Of a DNA stretch of 64,000 nt, positions 1 through 12,079 are shown piece after piece. Both the position numbers and the translations under genes were made by a program. Source of the DNA: Carex sylvatica (Eukaryota > Streptophyta > Magnoliopsida > Poales > Cyperaceae). The stretch is taken from contig CAXKVR010000036.1 in assembly GCA_964058845.1 (NCBI GenBank), positions 310,001 through 374,000 of the forward strand, written 5' to 3'. Position 1 is the first letter of the stretch. Each line of letters opens with the position of its first letter. The notes under the pieces were generated by a model. That model searched no databases and was not told the origin of the DNA. It was given only the letters and a program-made list of their open reading frames with translations.

Positions 1-517
1 TCTCTCCTTTCATCCTTTTTTTTTTACTATATATTTGAAGTTTGAATTGTATGAATTAATTATGAATTAATTGTATTGAATTGGTATTGTGATTTTTAAA
101 TTTAGCCAAGTATACATAATGAATGAAGTTTGATTATTTTTTAGTTACATAATAATGTACTGAGTCACTATTATCGGGGCCCACATGATATATATCCTTG
201 GTAATCATCTCTTATATTATTACATAGAATAATTGCATTATTTTTATTTAATTCATTTTCAAGCGAACACAGGAATTACTATTTCACTTCTTTGGTCCAT
301 ACGCCATGTCTATTTGGTTTCATTTTGATGCGCACGCAGGGAACTCCATAAATCCAAAATTTAAACCCAGATTCACTGACAGCTGGCGAATGGGGTCCAC
401 TATTGCGGGACCATAGTTCAGAGACTTGTCGCCATTCTGTTATTTGGCAGCTAAGCAGATGGAGTTTCCGTGTGGGTCCGTTATCCCAGATGGAGTTTCA
501 ACTCATGCAATTATGCA
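1..517. other. AT-rich non-coding sequence
   Basis: I see no gene, repeat end or RNA here. Short ORFs in this stretch have no recognisable protein character. Confidence 0.5.
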
Positions 518-525
518 TCATACAA

Positions 526-1053
526 TAGGGGTGTAAACGGATCGGATAATATTCGTTTTCTTCCGAATTCGAATCCGACAAAGTACTTAAATTATCTAAT
601 TCGTATCTGTATCCGAGACTATCTGTATCTGTATTCGTATCCAAAAAATTATAACGGATGCGAATACGGTAAGACATTTTACTATCCGTATCCGATCGTT
701 TACACTTTAAACTACAACAAATATGATATATGTTTTTAAATTGCATATTGTACAAATAATTTATTAAATTGTATATAGATATATATTTTGATGAACAATA
801 TAACACTATGACATAATTAGTGACTAATATTTTAATAATATAATAGATATTTTGTAATTAATAAGCTAATTATGAAAAATATCCGTATCCGTTCGATATC
901 CGATCCGTATCCGTAACATTTAATATCCGATCCGTATCCGTAACATTTAATATCCGATTCGTATCCGTATCCGAGACTATCCGTATCCGAAAAATTATAA
1001 CGGATACAAATACGGACCACTATCCGATCCGTATCCGACCGTTTACACCCCTA
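526..1053. mobile_element. hAT-type MITE with TATCCGTATCC internal repeats
   Basis: The ends are inverted repeats: TAGGGGTGTAAACGG on the left and CCGTTTACACCCCTA on the right. The flanks are TCATACAA (518-525) and TCATACAT (1054-1061), a 7/8 match of the 8-bp duplication expected for hAT. Inside are many ATCCGTATCCG units, including a direct repeat of about 26 bp (AACATTTAATATCCGATCC and following bases) near 905-960. It has no transposase and is non-autonomous. The open frames crossing it on both strands are products of the repeat. Confidence 0.8.
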
Positions 1054-1061
1054 TCATACAT

Positions 1062-3420
1062 TCATACCTTGCTCAACAAAATTAGAGAGAGATAATTTGC
1101 ATGTAGCATTTTTTTATGGCAATAAAGTAGGTAAAGATTTTAAGAGAGCAGTTTTAGCTTCATGCAGCCCGCAGACTATAGAATCAAAATAGTGCTTCAT
1201 ATGGTTCTGCGCTGCAGGAAGTCAAAATTGTGTTGTTGGAATCTTTACCTAATAAAGTAGCGAGAATGCATTTTTGGCATCTCATAATTACCCTTAGCAA
1301 CTAAGATTTTGTTCTTTGGTTTTTCTTTTTCTTTTTCTTTGTTTCAGGTCCATGTTCTCTGAAAAAAAAGAAAGCTACTATTTAGACATGTCTTCAGAAA
1401 TATATATGTATAGGTTAATAAGAGAAAATAAATATTTTAAAAATAGTAAATATTTATACTATTTTTTTTGTTAAAACTAAGAAAATATTTAGATTAACGA
1501 TATGTTTGTTAAAAAATTATATATTAGACACATTTATAAAAAAAATAAAAAAAAGAGTTACCACATTTTGTTTAAACTAAACTTAACATTCAACAGCATC
1601 CTCCACACAATATGCAGTTTCTTTTTATTTTGTCAGAAGCAAGATGGATTTTTTTTTTCTCGATAAATGAATGGAATAAAACTATTAGTTCGATCCCATT
1701 AGCCTCTCTCAATTGAGAATCTAATCGAATGAAGAGAAAAAAGAAAGGAGATGAAATAGCTTGCAAATTATGCAGCTTCTACTTAAACACACATTTTCAA
1801 ATTTTGACAAAAATACACTGCAACTTACATAAATTACTGGGACTAAATTATTTCTAGTCAATACTTGATAGAATCGAATAATTGACTCGGTCTCATTTAC
1901 CAGATCGAAAATAAATCAGATAATTTGAATTTTTTTTTTCAATTTCTAAAATAAAATAAAAATGTAAAGCATGCATGCAGAATGCCAGCTGGTTTTATTA
2001 ATTTCTAACAATAAAAAAAGAGAAAAAAAGATGCACAGCATGCATGCCAGCTGGGAGAAGATAAGGTCGTCTGGTAATGGCAGAGAAGGTACCAGCTTTT
2101 GAAACTTATTTAAAATAAAATAAATGGATAGACAGGTTGAATCCATTTCCCTGTTGTCTTTTTTTTTTTTTTTTTTTTAGCTGACTAGACTTCAAATATT
2201 TTTAGTCTTTTAGACATCTTCATTTTTTAATTTTAGTTATTCTATGGTATAGATTTCAGTTATTGAATAAAGAGACCTTTGATTTTTATTAGAAAGAAGC
2301 AGAACAAACACTATTTAAAATTGGATTTTATGATCGGAATGTTTCATGCATTCATTGAGAATTCATTAGCAAGAAACTAGAAAAATCCAACCGCATGAAT
2401 CAGAATATGAAGACCACTGTTTATTATTATTTTTATAAAGAGGTACAAAATTATTAGTTTTGGATTGTCCAAAAATATAAAATTTGATTTTTTAAACCAT
2501 TTTAATATAAAGATTATGGTGACCGGTTCGGATAAACTGTCTGTACTTTATGAAAAAATGAGACATTTTAACCCTCCTCATGTTATATATATATTATTTA
2601 TATTTTTAATTATAATATATTAGTACTAATATTTTTATTACAACTTTTTTTTAAGTAAGATATATATTAATTAATTAATTAGGAACAAATTAAAAAATAT
2701 TTTAATTCAATTATAATAATTAAATCACCGATATAAAACAAAATCCAAAAAATCTGATATGTATAATTTGTAATGAATTATCAAAATGGTTGCGTATCTT
2801 TTACTCTTTGGCGACTGAATTAACCTTTTTTTCCTTCATTTTCTTCCTAATTAGGTGGAGCAGCAAAAAGGATTTCTCTTCCGTGATTTTGTCGGAGACT
2901 CCCTTCAAATTCCCTTTAAAAGAAATAATTTTACCATCAATATGTGGAAAATTTGTTTAGATCACAAGACTGCTAATGGTGCACGCAACCATATTTTATT
3001 TGTTCAAATCAAATAATAAATTTATGAATGACTTTTTATTATTAGAGAAGGATACATTTATGTACATCCAGTGGTGGGGGACAGCTGTTTTTTCTCTCAA
3101 TTTTGAATTTTAGTGGAGATATGGACGTTCCAATCAACTTTGCTCTCTAAAAATATTTTTGTCTTCCTCTGAATGTTTAATTTGTAATTCAGATTAAAAT
3201 TTGAGTTAAAATTAAAATAAATTTCTTGAATTATGATTGGTAATTAGAATTATAGATTAAAAAATTAGAAATTACAAGTCATAGTATTAGAAAGTATAAG
3301 TTAAAATATTTTTTTTTTATCGAATATCTAATTAGTTAATAGATTTAAATCCGATTCGATATTTTTTTGCTCCTTTCTGACAAAAATTCTGAGTATGTAC
3401 CTGGATGCATTAAAGTTGGT
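1062..3420. other. AT-rich intergenic sequence
   Basis: No gene is supported. The only structure noted is a direct repeat at about 1969-2053: AGCATGCATGC next to CCAGCTGG occurs twice roughly 70 bp apart. Homopolymer T tracts occur at 2160-2180. Confidence 0.4.
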
Positions 3421-3427
3421 TATTAGA

Positions 3428-3827
3428 GAAGTAAATAGCTATGCAAGTAACAGTTGATATTGAATTATTGATCTTTCACGAATGTGCACCAAAGAAAAAC
3501 AGCATTCGCCGAATAATTCTCCCTGCTCCATGTATTATTGGACGTGTCCCCGTGTCTGGACACATCTGTACGTGTCGGGATTTAGGATAAGTTCAATATT
3601 CAATATATTTTGTGTTTGATTATTTGGGAAGTAAATAGCTATGCACGTAACCGTTGAAATTCATTTTTTAATTTTCCGAATATTCTCCAAAGAAAAAAAT
3701 AACATTGGCCGAGATCAATCCTCCCTGCTCCTTATATTATTGGACGTGTCCCTGTGTCTGGACTCATCTGTACGTGTCTTCATATAGGATAAGTTTTCAA
3801 TATTTAATGTATTTTGGGTTTGTTTTC
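3428..3827. repeat. 200-bp tandem duplication, two copies
   Basis: GAAGTAAATAGCTATGCA occurs at 3428 and again at 3628, and similarity continues through TTATTGGACGTGTCCC, CATCTGTACGTGTC and the ATAGGATAAGTT segment. The period is 200 bp. The copies differ by scattered substitutions and small indels, so the duplication is not recent. Confidence 0.8.
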
Positions 3828-3899
3828 ATATTTACAAATGGTAATATTTAGGTAAGGAAAAAAAAAAGGGATCACAAACTATTTTCAGTAGTCAAATAA

Positions 3900-4215
3900 C
3901 ACCGATTTTTTTTATTAATAATCATTTAAAAAAAAAAAACACCTCTGAAATTGGAAAATTCCAAAAATACCTGGGCCGTCAAGTGGCCCCATTCTTAGAG
4001 GGGTTGTAGATTGAATTGAAGGTACTCCAAAAACCTAAATATCAGCATATAACAATACTTTTTTGAATTTTTGGAGGGCTCCAATTCAACCTGCGCCCTC
4101 TAGGAATGGGTCGCAGATTAAATTGACGACCCGAGTATTTTTGAAATTTTCCAAAAAAATATGGTTTTTTATTTTTATTTTTTTTCTAAATATGGTATAA
4201 ATAAAAATTTCGGCA
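3900..4215. repeat. Degenerate foldback element
   Basis: The segment around GTGGCCCCATTCTTAGAGG is mirrored, imperfectly, by CCCTCTAGGAATGGGTCGC about 120 bp later. Both are flanked by TTGGAAAATTCC-like and ATTTTTGAAATTTTCC stretches in inverted order. This suggests an old MITE. I could not define its exact ends or a target duplication. Confidence 0.45.
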
Positions 4216-4739
4216 AATAACATTTTCAGAACCCAATCATTTCAGAAAAGAGATCCTCTTTGTTATATTACTGTAATCCGCACAGTAACTAATAGAAAAT
4301 GACATCTTTCCTAATCAAAGAAAAGTGATAAACCATTTGTGGGTTATTTTTCTTGTTCTGTTATCAACACAGGACACGTGCTGCGACGTGAATTATCTTC
4401 TTTTTTTGTGAAATAATTTCCAATTGACCTTAATATTTTAAGGTATTGTAATATTCAACTACCAAATAATTTATGGAAAGTTTTAGGATGTCATAGTCAA
4501 TGTAACTTCCTAAATTGTTGTCATTACTGAGCTTATTGTTATTATTGTCCAAATCATAAATTTATAGGATCGACTAACTATTTTTCAATTAATTTTCTCC
4601 ATCCACTCACAGTCAATAACTATCTGTGAGGACCGCTCATTAACTGAACATCATTAATTACTTTGGGGACCACCTAATATTTGATTGATTTTACAACTGA
4701 CGCGTGCAAATATGGATACTTATGCGCGCAAGTGTTAAT

Positions 4740-5400
4740 ATATAATATATCAAGTATTCATATCTAAGATACCAAGTATTTCGAAAAAAAAAACTGGACA
4801 CATCACACACTCATCTTTTACATGTTTTTAGATGTGAATTTTTTTTCCATATAGCAAGTATTCATATCTCTTCGAGCAAGCATTGCAAGTATTCATACAT
4901 TATCATGAAAGTGTGAATAGTTCATGTATCAAGCATTTGTATCTAACAAATTCTATCAACTTTTTTTCACATGACACTGGATGATGTCTGAAAGTATTAA
5001 TATCAAGTATTGCAAGTATTCATACCTCATCATGCATGTGTAAATAGTTTGTGTATCAAGTGTTTGTATCTAACATATTATCTATCTTTTTTTTTTTTCA
5101 TGTGACACTAGATGACGTTTGAATGTATTAATATCAAATATTGTAAGTATTTATATCTTGTAATGTAAGTATTCATACTTATAAATAAAGTATGAATAGT
5201 TACGTTGAAAAGTACCTTAATTTAATATTTTTTTTACAAATTACTCTGTTTGGTGCTTGATTGCATTAATACGTAATATGAAAATTATTCATACTTGTGC
5301 ATTTATGTATTAATATTTACGTTGTAGACTATGTTGCATGGATATGGGTACGAATATCGTATCAGATACGATACAGATAAGATGATACGATAATTTTTAA
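4740..5400. repeat. AAGTATTCATA-rich repeat block, copy 1
   Basis: The motif AAGTATTCATA and close variants recur many times. The last ~350 bp (4985-5340, from TCAAGTATTGCAAGTATTC to GACTATGTTGCATG) is repeated at 7145-7455. The block ends in CTATGTTGCATGGATATGGG, the inverse of the end seen at about 23,650-23,674. No coding frame crosses it. Confidence 0.7.
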
Positions 5401-5545
5401 AAATCTAGAATATAAGAATTTATACCACATCGAGCAAATATTTATATATTCGTATTCATATCTCTTCGAGCAAGTATTTATATACTGACTGTTTTTTACC
5501 CGTTTGTAAATGTATACCAATACTTACGATGCCATCACTGACGCC

Positions 5546-7144
5546 TCTATAACAATTGGTGTAGGGGCATTTGTTACACTAAAAGCATATAACAAAGTTT
5601 CAGTACAATAAACTGTAACTTTTAAACCTTGGTACACTTTTCGAATCGGATTGCAAATGCACAATCCTATCGAGTAGTATGATAAGGTATCGATCCAAGG
5701 GACGGTTCAAATTTAAACTAGACTTAACCTAAATTAATTTAAAGACTAGAAGTGTGTGAAAAATTAATTTGGTTGTTTTATATCCTAATGACAATGATAA
5801 AAAATAACTAGCAATTTAAATTTGGTTTTTAAATTGGTTTAAAAGGGTTTCCAGGATTTCTGACTCATCTGCAACTCTGTCTCTCGGTTGACACGACCCG
5901 TGTTGGAATTGACACGGTCCGTGTCAGCTTTGGGTAAATACTGCTGTTATTTGATTTCTGCGCCGATTGACTTGTGTAGGGTAAACTGACCGTACCTGAT
6001 GTTCCTAAATCTCAACTCTCGTTTATCGACTTAATAAACTCGATAACGGAATTACAATTTAGTCATCTCGGGGTTCTAACCTCAACTCTCGTTTATTGGT
6101 TTGAATTACCTAAGTCACTTGTTTGGTTTACTAAAGGTATCCACCATCTCTCGATGTATGGAAAGTTCACCTCTCGGCTACTAATTGGTTCTACCTCTCA
6201 GTTTGTGAACCTACCTCAAATACTATTGTGGTTGAAAGATCAAATTAGACACAATACTTTATAGATGAGGCCTCATCTAGTGGTCAAACCAAATAATAAT
6301 CAATCAATTTTAGAAAAACAATTAAAATAATACTCAAGCAAGTAAACACAAGAATCAACACATAATCAAATAACTAGCAAGTAAACAAAGTATTCGACTA
6401 CATCATAACCCTAGAAACTAAAAATCTATTCAAACATCAACTAGAAATAGCAAAACAAGAGTAAGAAAGACAATTCATGACAAAATCCAAAAATACAAAG
6501 AAGAATCGTCGAAAATCTTGCGTTTTTCTCCTCTCTACTTCGCCTCCAAGTCAGTCGCCAAGAAGTCATCCGCCAAGAAGTTGCCTAGGGTTAGCTCATG
6601 TATGCTAAGATACCTCTCCTAGTGCAAGAAATTCAGCTTATATGGTCCCAAGATCGACTTTCCTTCATTCAGACTTCTTTCCAAAATTTTAGATTTCCTG
6701 CCAGATTTTGTCTGACACGACTCGTGTTGGAATTGAAACGGACCGTGTAAAATTTCCAGAAATGCCTGTGTCTTTTTTTCAGATTGTAGATCTTCTCGCA
6801 AGCTTTCTGAAAAGTGGTCATACACTCAAAATGGAGCTACGAGTCAAAATCTATAACTGTTTTAACTTCGGATGCTGAAATTTCAGCATTGTTCTGGTCG
6901 GGTCGAGGCTGATACTGTCCGGACAAGATGTTGTACGGCCCGTGTCAAAACTTCTCAAATCCAGATTTCTTCTCGATTTCACCTGATTCCTGCAAAATAA
7001 GAATAAACTTGCAGCAGTACCATATTCTATAGATATTCAATGAAATACGACCGATTTAATGGTTCTAAACATAAGTTTTGGTACAAAATATGGGTCGGAA
7101 TGTAGATAAGTTTGCGAGATATCAATATTTGAATAGTCAGTGAA
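5546..7144. other. Non-coding insert, possible non-autonomous retroelement
   Basis: This 1.6-kb stretch separates two diverged copies of the AAGTATTCATA block. It has a distinct base composition and its own repeats. GACACGACCCGTGT and GACACGGTCCGTGTC lie together near 5889-5925 and recur in altered form near 6713-6745, and CTCTCG recurs several times between 6015 and 6215. No protein domain, LTR pair or primer site was found. A non-autonomous element is possible, but the ends are undefined. Confidence 0.35.
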
Positions 7145-7560
7145 GGAGTTTTTGTACTAGTGATATCTCATCATGCATATGTGAATAGTTCGTGTATCAA
7201 GTGTTTGTATGTAATAGATTCTATCATTTTTTTCTTGTGGCACTAGATAACGTTTGAAAGTATTAATATCAAGTATTGCAAGTATTCATACTTCTAACTA
7301 AAGTATGAATTATTACGTTGTAAATTATATTAATTTAATATATTTTTTTTACAAATTACTCTGTTTGATGCTTGATTGTATTAATATGTAATATGTTAAA
7401 GTATTCACTCATGTGTATTTATGTACTAATATTTATATTGTAGACTATATTGCATGAATACAGGTACAGTTATCGTATAAGATACAATATTGATACGACG
7501 ATACGATAATTTTCAAAAATCTAAAATACAATACAACAATTATATATATAATTTTTTTAT
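7145..7560. repeat. AAGTATTCATA-rich repeat block, copy 2
   Basis: This segment parallels 4985-5400 in order: CATCATGCATATGTGAATAG, TATCAAGTGTTTGTATG, ACAAATTACTCTGTTTGATG and GACTATATTGCATGAATA. It continues with GATACGATAATTTTC as in copy 1. The two copies flank the 5546-7144 segment. Confidence 0.7.
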
Positions 7561-7801
7561 TTTAATTATATTATTAATTCAACAAAACGATACAAATAAA
7601 AAATATTAATAAAGTTTGATAATTTTGCTATGTTGCATGTCATATTTTTTTAAAGAAATATAAAAAGACCAGCTACATTAGAATCACCGATAAGTATTCA
7701 TATCAGTGCTAGCAAGTATTTGTACCCACTAGTACTAATTTCCATTATATTATTAACTAATATTAAATAAAAAATTTATCTGACACAATAATGAATTCAA
7801 A

Positions 7802-9382
7802 GGGAGAATGTACAAATTGCCCTTCATTTTCAAACCAACAAACAAAATACCCCTCTTCATAAATTATTAACAAAATGCCCCTGTGGGCTCCACTTTCTCC
7901 TCCCTTTCCTCTCCCTCTTACTTTTCTCCATTTACTCTCCATTATTTTTATTTAAAATGGAGAGTTTTGCAACATACCAACAAATATAATACACATTTCC
8001 TTGTTGCATAATATGTTATGTTTTATTTAAGAAATCAATCTCTTTGTGTAATTTTTTATTTCAAATGGAGAATTATACAACATACCATAAACTATAAAAC
8101 GCATAACGATTGATTTCTTATTTGATGTTGGTGATTAAATTGCTTTCAATGTAAAGATTGTAATAAAATTATTTATTATTATGTTATTAATATTTTCTAC
8201 AAGATCAATGACGTCTGTAGCAAATATTATTTTCTTAATATTTTGTACTTTATCCATAAAGTTTGTAGGCTAACAGATATTTATTAATTTTTATTGCTGA
8301 TTAAATTGCATTAAGATTGTTTCATGATGTGTTAAATTAGCTCCATGACATGAATTAAAATGAATAACAACCCATACATTCTTTGTACCAGTTTGAAATG
8401 TGTAATAGGAAAAAAAAAATATCGTACCAGAAACAAGAATTAAAATTTAAATAGTTGAATTTAACATAACAACAGTAGTAAATAGATGATTAAAAACATA
8501 ATATAAAAGGATGCATATAAATAATGATATAAAAAAATTTGTTCCTGTACGCAAGCTTGAAAAAATAATATAACAAAAAATAAAAATAAAACATAATAAC
8601 AACGATAAATGCAAATTTTGATCCTACTTTATACAAACTGAATATTGAGCATTAACAGTTAAAAACATAATAACAACAAAAAATACAAAATTTTACTAAA
8701 ATTTTCAGATTTAGCATGATCTTGTTATGAAGTTCTACCTTCCTTTTTTTTGTGAAGTTCCATAACATAAGCTGTTAAGAAGTTTATTTAATAAGTTTTC
8801 AATTTTGACAATTATGATAATTTATAAAACGAAACTAAATTTACAATAAAATGTTATAAATATGATATAAATGATGCATATATCCTATTTTATAAAAAAT
8901 CTTAAGATTGGCCTTATGTGCCGCAAACACTAATATGGATAAAGTACAAAATATTAAGAAAATAATATTCACTACAGACTTCATGGATCTAGTAGAAAAT
9001 ATTAATAACATAATAATAAATAATTTTATTACAATCTTTACATTGAAAGCAATTTAATCATCAACATCAAATAAGAAATCAATCGTTATGCGTTTTATAG
9101 TTTATGGTATGTTGTATAATTCTCCATTTGAAATAAAAAAATTACACAAAGAGATTGATTTCTTAAATAAAACATAACATATTATGCAACAAGGAAATGT
9201 GTATTATATTTGTTGGTATGTTGAATAACCAAATAAAAATAATGGAGAGTAAATGGGGAGTAGTGAGAGGGAGAGGAAAGGGAGGAGAAAGTGGAGCCCA
9301 CAATGACATTTTGTTAATAATTTATGAAGAGGGGTATTTTGTTTGTTGGTTTGAAAATAAAGAGTAATTTGTACATCCTCCC
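7802..9382. mobile_element. Large Mutator-type foldback element with long TIRs
   Basis: The left arm (7802 to about 8262) and right arm (about 8935-9382) are inverted copies roughly 450 bp long. The terminal sequence is GGGAGAATGTACAAATT on the left and GGGAGGATGTACAAATT read inward from the right. A perfect 9-bp direct repeat, GAATTCAAA, flanks it at 7793-7801 and 9383-9391, as expected for Mutator-superfamily insertion. The arms contain recognisable landmarks in mirror order (GTGGGCTCCACTTTCTCC; AATCAATCGTTATGCG). The ~670-bp centre has no transposase, so the element is non-autonomous. Confidence 0.88.
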
Positions 9383-9391
9383 GAATTCAAA

Positions 9392-10548
9392 ACAAAAAGC
9401 ATGTTTCTTTAGTAAATTATAATTTTGTTTTGAAGCAAATACTTTGAAAACCCTGTGATCTGCAAATTGCAGACTTACAAAGAAAATAGAGAGAGAGAGA
9501 GCAAGAGTATAAGACAGCCTTATATAATGTTTATTTATTTAAGCCTGTTGAGAGCATTGACGAGAGAATGAAAGAGAAGCTATGATCATATATTATTTCA
9601 TGACAGCAGGAATGAGAGAGAGATAGAGGTAGACAAAATAATGGTGATAATTATATTTGGATTTTCATTTTTTTTCTTTCTTTCTAAATTTGAACGGTGG
9701 AAGAGAAATGATAGCTGTATTTGTTGTTATTGAGTTTGTTAGAATAGAATTAAATAAGATCGGGGATTTTGGGGGGATGGAAGACGGGGGATAAAATTTT
9801 TTATTCAAATTTATAATGTTTGAGGATTTTCTTTTGATGCTCTGTTTAGAAAATAAAACCCATTAAATTTTGCAAGTTTTTTTTTTTCCTGTTAATTAAA
9901 TTTTAGAATCATTTGGAATCATTATTATTTTAAATTATAATTTCACAATTTTCCGAATTTCTTTCAGAAGTTACTATTAATATATTTTTTTCCATGAAAT
10001 CAATCTCGCATATTAATTGACTATGACTCCGATGTCTGAAATTATTTAGAAATGTTTGTGATGTTTTAAATTATTTAAAATTATATTTCAGATGATTTAT
10101 TTTTCTGAAAATGTATATTATTTAATGTTTGTTCATTGTTTTAACTGATCGAATACACATCGAGTATTATTAACATCTTAATTTAAAGATGTTAATTTAG
10201 AAATACATCTTAATTTCAAAATGTATTTTATTTAATGTTTGTTTATTTATTTTTCTTTATCCGATCGAATATGCATCAAGCATATTATTAACAGCTTAAT
10301 TGAACTTTTAATAGATGTTATTTTTGTTCAGTTTATTGTTAATATACTTGATACTATTTGTGTTGTTTTATTTTGATGAATTTATTAGATTTTGAGACGC
10401 AAAATATCATATTTTGCTATTTCGAAAAATCGTAATTTTATGATACAATTATTTGATATCTTAATAAAATATTGCTCTTAGTTAAAAAATTAAGTTTATG
10501 TATTTCTAAATTCTTAAATATCATGTATACCAAATTTGGAATGATTTG
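9392..10548. other. AT-rich intergenic sequence
   Basis: No gene is supported. There are short GA repeats near 9490-9505 and several ATTTAAAGATGTTAATTT-type palindromes around 10,160-10,210. Nothing else was identified. Confidence 0.4.
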
Positions 10549-10590
10549 ATATCTACTAGTCCAGTGCCCGTGCGTTGCAACGGGGGTTGA
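10549..10590 (+). mobile_element. Helitron-like 5' terminus (candidate)
   Basis: TCTACTAGTCCAGTGCCC followed by GTGCGTTGCAACGGGG resembles plant Helitron 5' ends, which begin with TC and soon carry a CCCGTGCGTTGC(A)ACGGG motif. The preceding base is A, as expected for an A/T target. I did not find a convincing downstream end (hairpin followed by CTRR), so the extent is unknown. Confidence 0.35.
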
Positions 10591-11079
10591 AATATTATTT
10601 TGATCACTTTTTTTAAATAATTTCTTCATTATGTATTCATCAATAATAAAAGTAAATTATAACCTTAGAGCTTAATACTATATTACGGCATCTCCATTGA
10701 TGCAGTTGATTTGCAATTGGAAACAACTATCCTGAAATAATTAAAATCAATTTCATTTCTTAATTGCAAAACTCCTGCATTAATGCAATTTGCAAATTAA
10801 TATCTGAAAAATAATTTTGCATAAACTCAAATACATCCATGTAAAATTGCAAATTAGAAAAATATAAGGAGAATAATGAAAATATTATTTTCACAAAGAA
10901 ATCAGTGCCATCGTTGGAAAGGAGAAAGGGACGCATGGGGAAGGAAATTCATATCATCTGAGATATCTTAAATTTTGCCTTGACTTTTTGGAAAATCTAA
11001 ACCGTTCAAATACAGTCTACACGAATCTCGAAGCTCAATAATACTTCTGCACGAATAGGCACGCAAAAGTTGAGATATC

Positions 11080-11332
11080 CAGAGCCGTTCAAATACTTTC
11101 TGCACGAATCTCGAAGCTCAAATAATACTGGCCCCTGCGCTACCCCCGAATAGGCACAGGCCACGTGGGTCAAGCAAAAGTTGAGATATCTCGGGAAAAC
11201 CGCGTAAACTCTGAGATATCTCAACTTTTGCTTGACCCACGTGGCCGGTGCCTATTCGGGGGTAGCGCAGGGCCAGTATTATTTGAGCTTCGAGATTCGT
11301 GCAGAAAGTATTTGAACAGTTGAGATTTTCCA
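11080..11332. repeat. Near-perfect long palindrome (about 115-bp arms)
   Basis: The arm from CGTTCAAATACTTTCTGCAC to AAGTTGAGATATCT is repeated in inverse orientation from AGATATCTCAACTTTTGC to GTGCAGAAAGTATTTGAAC, around a loop of about 20 bp near 11,198-11,217. A shorter, diverged copy of the outer arm lies at about 10,995-11,060. The two antisense ORFs overlapping here are by-products of the palindrome. It is a foldback element by structure; ends and target duplication were not resolved. Confidence 0.8.
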
Positions 11333-11675
11333 TAAAGTCACGCAAAGTTTGAGGTACCTCAGAGGATACGAATTCAAAAAAGTAGAAAACGCATGGAAAC
11401 ATTAGAAAACGCGTGGAAAAAAAAAGATTCAGTGATACAATTTCTGTGTGGCATTATATGTAGCATGGATATAAATCACTAAATTTAGATTTCTACACGT
11501 TTGACAACATGAAACAGGTGTATAAAATCAAAATTATTTATTAAAGGCTGAGATTAAGATCTGTTTTGATGAGTGGCTGAGATTTATAGAATCAACGGCT
11601 CAGATTTTCTCTGGACAAATAGAGGGTTAGATCCCAAAAAAATTTGCATGCTATTTAGTAGGGAGGATATAACCG

Positions 11676-12079
11676 AGTAAGGCTAGGGTGCTATGGGTTG
11701 CGTAGAGGACTACGGTGCTACGACTCAATATTTGAGTTTTTAAAATTCTAACGGTCGATCTGAACCGTGCATCTTGTTCTCCATATTAATATGTTTTTGG
11801 ACACCAAATTTTACATTTTTTGAAAATTTTTTACTATTTTTTTAGATAGTTAGAAAATTAAATATCTGAATGGTGGAGAATTTTTAGATCAAGTGATTTT
11901 CTACCAATCTAAAAAAATAGTAAAAAATTTCCAAAAAATGTAAAATTTGGTCTCCAAACACATATTAATATGAAAAACAAGATGAATAGTTCGGATCGAC
12001 CGTTAGATTATTAAAAAGTCGAATATTGAGCCTTAGTACCGTAGCTCTCTATGCAATCCATAGCACCCTAGCCTTACTC
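11676..12079. mobile_element. Foldback MITE, family A (AGTAAGGCTAGGG ends)
   Basis: The whole element is a long inverted repeat. Its ends are AGTAAGGCTAGGGTGCTATG and its inverse. The interior carries the ACGGTCGATCTGAACCGT, CCAAATTTTACAT and TTTTTTAGATAG landmarks in mirror order. GATATAACC on the left and TATATAACC on the right match at 8 of 9 positions, pointing to a Mutator-type insertion. A second copy with the same ends is at 32,799-33,203. Confidence 0.82.

Noticed and set aside
498..1020. ORFs on both strands rich in Tyr, Arg and Ile
   Set aside because: They read the TATCCGTATCC repeats of a hAT MITE.
11006..11402. Two overlapping minus-strand ORFs of 72 and 94 codons
   Set aside because: They lie on the long palindrome; their amino-acid composition follows from reading both arms, and no domain is seen.
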